A DNA stretch of 53,579 nucleotides, taken from Priapulus caudatus (Eukaryota; Priapulida; Priapulimorpha; Priapulimorphida; Priapulidae). The stretch spans positions 802,789 to 856,367 of the forward strand of contig NW_014577074.1 in the NCBI RefSeq assembly GCF_000485595.1, written 5' to 3'. The notes under the pieces were generated by a model. That model ran no database searches. It was not told the origin of the DNA and saw only the letters and a program-made list of their open reading frames with translations. Made by a program: the position numbers and the translations under genes. Below, one piece after another: positions 48,492 through 53,579 of the stretch (positions are counted from its first letter, which is position 1; every line of letters begins with the position of its first letter).

Positions 48492-49096
48492 AATGCCTGG
48501 CGCACATTGCCGAAAATTTTCCCAAACAAATGTTCGTCCAAACAAATGTTTTTGTCTGGCAATGTGCGGGTGAACAATTGCTGAGCGCACATTGCCGAAC
48601 ATTTTCCCAAACAAATGTTCGTCCAAACAAATGTTTTTGTCTGGCAATGTGCGGGTGAACAATTGCTGAGTGCACATTGCCGAACATTTTGCAGCGAACA
48701 ACCTCGTGGCGGCGTCTAGTAGCTGTGTTGTAAAGAGTCACGTGATCGGTGCATGATTGGGCACAAAAATCATGTGACCACATATCGTGCTGCTATTGGT
48801 TACTACTTTACAAATGTTCCTAGAATTGTTCGACATTCATCGCACATTGACGAACATTTGACGAACAATGTTCGTGATATCAAACATTTCTGATCTTCAG
48901 AAACATTGTTCGGAACAAATGTTCGGCGACTTTTTTCACCGTACATTGCGAACATTTCATGGAACATTGCTACGATAATGTTTTTGAGCAAAATGTTCGG
49001 ACGCGACTTTTTTTCACCGTACATTGGGCGACATTTCCATGGAACATTGCTACGATAATGTTTTGAGCAAAATGTTTGGCAATGTGCGCCGGGCTT
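48492..49096. mobile_element. MITE with tandem and inverted TGTTCG/ACATTGCC repeats (605 bp)
   Basis: Ends AATGCCTGGCGCACATTGCC and, inverted, AAGCCCGGCGCACATTGCC. Direct AAGGCT repeats flank it (48486-48491 and 49097-49102), a plausible 6-bp target duplication. Inside are an 85-bp direct duplication (48500, 48585, partial third at 48670) and a second duplicated motif near 48940 and 49016. No transposase; the open frames across it are by-products. Confidence 0.75.
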
Positions 49097-49744
49097 AAGG
49101 CTGTACTAGTCCTACAAATCAACTGTAACAGACGAAGCAAATAGAAATAGTAAAAGAAATACCTTCTCAGTAATGGTAAAGAACCGGTAGCAAGACAAAT
49201 CCTCATAGAAACAAATAAATTTGACCCTGGACACGCTCCACGGATAGATTGTGGTTTTGTTATGAGCTATTCAACCTAATAGTAATACTAGTGATAAGTA
49301 GAGGGAAGAAATCGCCCATTGGAGCAAAGGATACATAACTAACTTCTAAAGGTTGGAGAATCATGGTTTACAACGGTTATAGGAAATTAGTAGTCTTACC
49401 TTCGCGCCGAAAGGATCATAAACAGTGTTTATGCTTGAAAGAGTTTCTGGCTTGAGCAGGAGTTAAGACAATAGTGTAGCCAAAATGAAGACACCAACAA
49501 GCAAGCTTCAGCCAAGATCAATCTGGCACCAAGACTAAATAATATGCCGCGCAACTCAGTAGAGCAACCATCGAATAGAATTCAGCCTTGTATGGCAAAC
49601 TTTTGTGGATTTTGAACATTTGATATCCTAGAGAGAGATACGGAGCCATAGACATAACTAGTAGCCTACAGTAATGTAAACTCAACAGGGAGTAGGGGAG
49701 TAACCATCTACTGGGTTACCTTATAAGGTGTTGACTGTGGGTAA

Positions 49745-49905
49745 TATGGCATGGACTGAGCGTGGGTTTAGCATCGTCTTTAGCATGGGCGTGTCGCTGT
49801 AAATGATTGGCCTAGGGGATGTTTTGCTGTTGTCTTCAACACAGGCACTTTATATCGCAAGTTGCTTGCAGTTGACAACGTCACACCCATTTACAATTTT
49901 AGATA
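49745..49905 (+). mobile_element. Third SINE-like copy
   Basis: ACAGGCACTTTATATCGCAA followed by CAGTTGACAACGTCACACCC and ATTTACAATTTT. Same body motif as at 48150. The head is strongly decayed. Confidence 0.45.
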
Positions 49906-51190
49906 CTATACTATGGCCAATGTTAAGTGATCCAGCCTTGAATACAAGAGGCTCGAGTTAAAATTTTGGCAAAATTAATGTAAACACCGTTTTCAGGTGC
50001 CGCATAGGCAAGGCACTCCTAATGCGCCAAACCAGCTATCGATAATACCCTGCAGGGAAGTGACATAGTGGTCGTGTACTCGCCTGTAGCAGAGAAATGA
50101 TCAGAAGGTTTATAGGCACTTGTAATCAGATTACCCTGCCCTTGTGAGTGGTGTCATCAGTCAAATAGTATATTGTTTATAATTGATTTTTGGTTTCAAC
50201 CTCAGAGTTATGGGTGCCCTGCATCTTTATTGCGTAGATTTTTATTGACTGATCATTCACTGGCTTTGCACAAACATTTCAATGACCGTTTGATAATGTA
50301 ATGTACAGTACTCGTTTCCTAATGTTAATGTAGCGGTCTCTGTGCTGAGAGTACCCTTTACTCAAGTCGGTTGCATTAGGAATGATTGAATATATTATCA
50401 AGCGTACATAATAGTTAGATTATGTACTGAAGTGCCTTATGTGACTGATACTGGTGACTATGTATTATGTAAGTACTCTTGATATTATGTTAAGCATGGT
50501 GTTTGACACAGGTGAGGGTGGAAACGAAATAACAGCCCGAGTGTAATTCACTAAAATGTCACAGGCACGGCATAACATGTATTATCAGGAGTTAATAAAG
50601 ACAATTGCGTCCTTTAATTAACTTCCTGCGTAATTATCTGTATGCAATATATCTTCAATGCAATTTATCGTATAATCATCTGTATTGCATCATATGCATC
50701 AATTCATCTGTAATGCATCTCTATATGTTAGATTGTTCATCATAATGGAACTGTGATTCTAAGAAAAGTTCAGCTATATATTTTTTTGTGGGCAGTACAT
50801 TAAAAACTCCCTAAATGTCGATGGCAAGAAAATGCGAAATAATCTATTAATATTGTAGCCACTATCGTATTCAGCAGAGCCGTACTGTGTCAAATTTGGC
50901 TGTCTGTATATATGCACTGACTGAGGCGATAAAGCTGGTGTTATTTGTTAAATCGCGGGTCAGAATGCGGAATAAATATCAAGGAGTGTAATCAAATTTT
51001 TGATACACTCCTGATCATATGAGGAACGTGAAACTTTTGGTAGTTAGTTTGTAAGCCTATTAGATCGCCTTCATTAGATAAAACGCGTGCGTCGGTACTA
51101 TAGCCTGGTAACATCGGAGACATATCTTCTTTAGCGGGATTTAGAATACTTTCTATAGCTTTTTAGTGTGTAGAACTAACTGGCGCTAAG
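49906..51190. other. Intergenic, no gene seen
   Basis: No open frame with recognisable protein and no clear element. Confidence 0.45.
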
Positions 51191-51194
51191 GGGT

Positions 51195-51435
51195 CGTTGG
51201 TCGTATCAGGTACTCCACATATCATGTTACACAAAGTGGTAGCGCAGAGCTTTGTTACTATAGTAGAAGTGACCGGCTAACCGCTACCCTAACCCTAACC
51301 ACCCTAAACGCCAACGTAAACATACCGTCCTATAAAAATATAACATAATACGGCCTGAGTAATACTACACAAGCCTAAAGACTAGCGCTCTCGGGTAGCA
51401 TAAATATGATTGTCGTACCTGATAGCGACAACGAC
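51195..51435. repeat. Loose inverted repeat around a telomere-type motif
   Basis: GTCGTTGGTCGTATCAGGTAC at the left and the complement-like GTACCTGATAGCGACAACGAC at the right. Confidence 0.4.
51287..51300 (+). repeat. Short interstitial telomere-type repeat
   Basis: CCCTAACCCTAACC followed by ACCCTAAAC. Confidence 0.65.
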
Positions 51436-51582
51436 CCTTCGTCGGGGCATACATGGGTCATATGTTTACACGATAACGGTATAGAACGTTACTGTCCTTG
51501 GTGTCGCTTTCATTGTGTATTCTACCGGCAGCTACAGTATAAAGGAGCATGTAATATTTGCGCATCGCTTATGGCAAAGTGT

Positions 51583-51672
51583 GACGAATGCTACAGTAAC
51601 TGGCACTGTGTAGTTAATAAGTACATTACCTTATAGCCAAAAAACGCGTATTAGTTTGTCCAATATTACACT
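51583..51672 (-). repeat. Dispersed repeat, copy 2
   Basis: Reverse complement closely matches 37652-37739 (shared GTAATGTACTTATTAACTAC and GTGCCAGTTACT). Confidence 0.75.
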
Positions 51673-52119
51673 AGCTAATGTTACCTAACGCAAATGTCTC
51701 ATTGAACATCCGGTAAATCTCCGAGTAATGCTGGCGGCCACACGCTATTTATTGCAACAAAATAAGGCATCGATCTTCGGGTTCGCGTGACCTCACATGT
51801 TGGCTACAAGGATGTTGAGCGAATCGAATTGGTTTGTCCGGGTAATTGTTTGGGCCTAGTGAGGCATATCGCTTTTTCACATATTAATATGTTGGGCTTT
51901 GTAATCTCAAGACCTTCGTATATTCAGTTTATTCCCGCCGAATCCCAAAGAGTAATAACTAACGTACGGAATGCGGCACTCAGACCACAAAGGATCGAAA
52001 TCGCCACTAGACGGCGCCGAGGTCATAGACGTGCGAGCAAATGTCCCGGTGCACCTATAATCTGATATGACACGCCCAACAGGCGTCGAGAGCTAATAAA
52101 GATAGTGGCCGCGGCTATT

Positions 52120-52215
52120 GGTGACTAAGGAGCGAGCCCCGCGGGAGGCGAAGCGACCCGCAACTAGGGGCTGTCCTGGCGGGCATGCGCCCTCTCCCGC
52201 GTGAAATTCTTTGAA
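52120..52215 (+). repeat. GC-rich repeat fragment, copy 1
   Basis: GGAGCGAGCCCCGCGGGAGG...GGCATGCGCCCTCTCCCGCG followed by GAAATTCTTTGAAATCT. Related in layout to 52540-52690 (same orientation). Confidence 0.4.
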
Positions 52216-52539
52216 ATCTACAAGGTAAATGGTGGGCTGCTGGTGCAATTCTGAGCATTGTTGAATTTCGCAGGCAAAAAAGTGTGTTCAGCAGCTAGCA
52301 CACGTAATTTAGAAAAATACTATGATGATTTGAAAGATTTGTTGCTTTAAGCATAGAATTAAAAATATTCAATAATGACCAATAAACTATCCAAATTTAT
52401 TTGTTCTCACTTTAAGCAAGTGGAAAATAATATTTGGTAAAGACTTTCGCTGAAATAGTTCCGAGTAGTACGGGGGAGCAGAGGAATGTGTGCGCAGAGT
52501 TCTGCGATCATAAAATTTTATAGGCCAAGGTTGACGCTG

Positions 52540-52690
52540 CCAGGTCGTGTAGCCAGGAATTTGACCGCAGGGGGGGGGGGGGTTTTCTAAAAACGCGTAA
52601 TACATACCATGCGAGGCGCAGCCAGCGAGGAGGGGTCTGGGGGGCCCTCGCCCATAGAAAATTTTTGAATTAGACCGCGGCCTCAGATGC
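52540..52690 (+). repeat. GC-rich repeat fragment, copy 2, with G homopolymer
   Basis: GTAGCCAGGAATTTGACCGC followed by about 14 G, then GGGGTCTGGGGGGCCCTCGC and AAAATTTTTGAAT. The overlapping 145-codon minus frame is a by-product. Confidence 0.45.
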
Positions 52691-53084
52691 GTTTTTCTTG
52701 CGCAGAGCAGGGGGGGATTCGCTCCCCTGGAAGCCGTCGCGCGCGCCTGTACACGCCGCTTGACCTGACCTGCATCTGACCCTGGTCTCCGCTTATAGGG
52801 GCCTAGATTACAGCGTATATACATGATTATATGTACCGGCCCAAAAGACGGTATAATCTCAATTTGAACGAATTTTGGTTACGGCGAACATTTATGGCCG
52901 TGAAACAAAAGGTGCCAAGGCGGGGGTCGCGCCGCGGCCTGCACCGGCGGCCAGTTCCGACGGCCCTTGACACCCCGAGCCTGCCGGTGTAGCGGCGGTC
53001 ATACGCGCCGGGTTCTCGGGTAAGCTGTCACACCACACGGCAGGGATTTTATTTGGACGCGCCGGTAGGGATGTAGACATTGGA

Positions 53085-53195
53085 CATTTCTTAGTAACGC
53101 AGACAGTGATCCTTGGAACAAAAACCCTAATACGCGTTGTTGGCTATAAGCGTATATGTACTTGGGTATTAACATACACCAAGGTGCCAGTTACC
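53085..53195 (+). repeat. Dispersed repeat, copy 3
   Basis: Matches 37630-37739 with more divergence: GACATTTCTTAGTAACGCAG, TAATACGCG, TTGGCTATAA, AAGGTGCCAGTTAC. Confidence 0.65.
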
Positions 53196-53444
53196 TGTGG
53201 CAATATCGGTTAAAATTACCAAATCGGAATCATGGTCGTCTATGCCTTTAAGATGAAGGGGGGTTCAAGTGGCGTTGTCGTCTGACAGGTAGCTACAGAT
53301 GTGTACCGAGGTAGCGTATATGTTATATCCACAAGTGTACCCGCAGACGCCTGTTTATCCTTGTACGGAGCCAGATTTATGCAGATATGTAGCAGGACTG
53401 ATGTTTCGCATGATAAACCGTACCTGCCCCTGAGTTATGGAGAT

Positions 53445-53579
53445 CAAATGAAGACCGGTCATGGAGGAGGGAGTAGAGCAGGCAGGAGGAGGAGGAGGGA
53501 GAATGGGAAAGGTGATGGAGTAGGGGAGAAGGAGCAGAAGGCAGGAAGGATGAAGGAGGGAGGAGGTGATGGCAGCCAC
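53445..53579 (+). repeat. Purine-rich GGA/GAA tract
   Basis: Nearly all purine, with GGAGGAGGAGGAGGGAG. The frame on the other strand is low-complexity. Confidence 0.7.

Noticed and set aside
48426-48783. Overlapping repetitive minus-strand frames near 48.5 kb
   Set aside because: Produced by the 85-bp tandem duplication within a MITE; not coding.
51406-51636. 76-codon Cys-rich frame (CPWC, CNIC, CDEC) resembling a zinc-binding protein
   Set aside because: Its last third lies in the dispersed repeat also found at 37652, with no splice context or conservation. Possibly part of a transposon, but unsupported as a gene.
52387-52824. 145-codon minus-strand frame
   Set aside because: It runs through GC-rich repeat sequence and a G homopolymer. 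The proline- and arginine-rich translation is of low complexity.

Overview
This is nuclear DNA from a eukaryote, almost certainly a non-vertebrate metazoan. The genes are interrupted by canonical GT-AG introns. The recognisable proteins are a KIF28/KLP-6-type kinesin-3, a phosducin-like protein 3 and a C1-domain protein. Short CCCTAA telomere-type arrays occur internally, and the intergenic space is full of inverted-repeat (MITE/foldback) elements and tRNA-derived SINE-like copies. A compact marine invertebrate such as a sponge or cnidarian would fit, but I cannot name the species.

Layout. 1-3,945 has no recognisable gene. It holds GGATGG-type simple repeats, a candidate element with long inverted ends (612-2380), a small TIR element (2744-2989) and a perfect 218-bp palindrome (3094-3311) abutting a second perfect 52-bp palindrome. 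3,945-24,630 is a repeated block: the same sequence occurs two or three times (3945-11150, 11755-14590, 15962-22187, plus smaller satellite blocks) around two N gaps. The copies differ mainly by single-base insertions and deletions, the signature of uncorrected long reads or unmerged haplotypes. One real coding exon is seen there, the start of a C1-domain protein, intact in one copy (20357-20531, minus) and broken in the other. One copy carries a 1.48-kb TIR insertion that the others lack.

24,933-36,224 (minus) is a kinesin-3 gene. Twenty-two exons join in frame for 964 residues: motor, short coiled coil, FHA domain and a long tail, typical of KIF28/KLP-6. The first coding exon is not located. 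Two of its splice sites sit inside local tandem repeats. Its largest intron contains a tRNA-Pro-like SINE.

36,225-42,923 is the divergent intergenic and intronic space: a 461-bp TIR element, a pogo/Tigger-like MITE with a nested second end, and a 0.97-kb foldback with a 37-bp minisatellite and telomere-type repeats. 42,924-44,781 (plus) is the phosducin-like protein 3 gene (five exons, 240 residues). Its tiny first exon may be an ATGCAG at 40319. At 46,956-47,021 (plus) a new gene begins with a 22-codon exon; the rest of it was not found. 47,022-53,579 is mostly mobile-element debris: two MITEs, SINE-like copies, a dispersed repeat with three copies and purine-rich or G-rich tracts.

No operon-like arrangement or obvious new multi-gene system is visible. 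The strongest leads are the splice-site duplications in the kinesin gene, the nested foldback in telomeric repeats, the giant perfect palindrome and the artefact-prone triplicated block.
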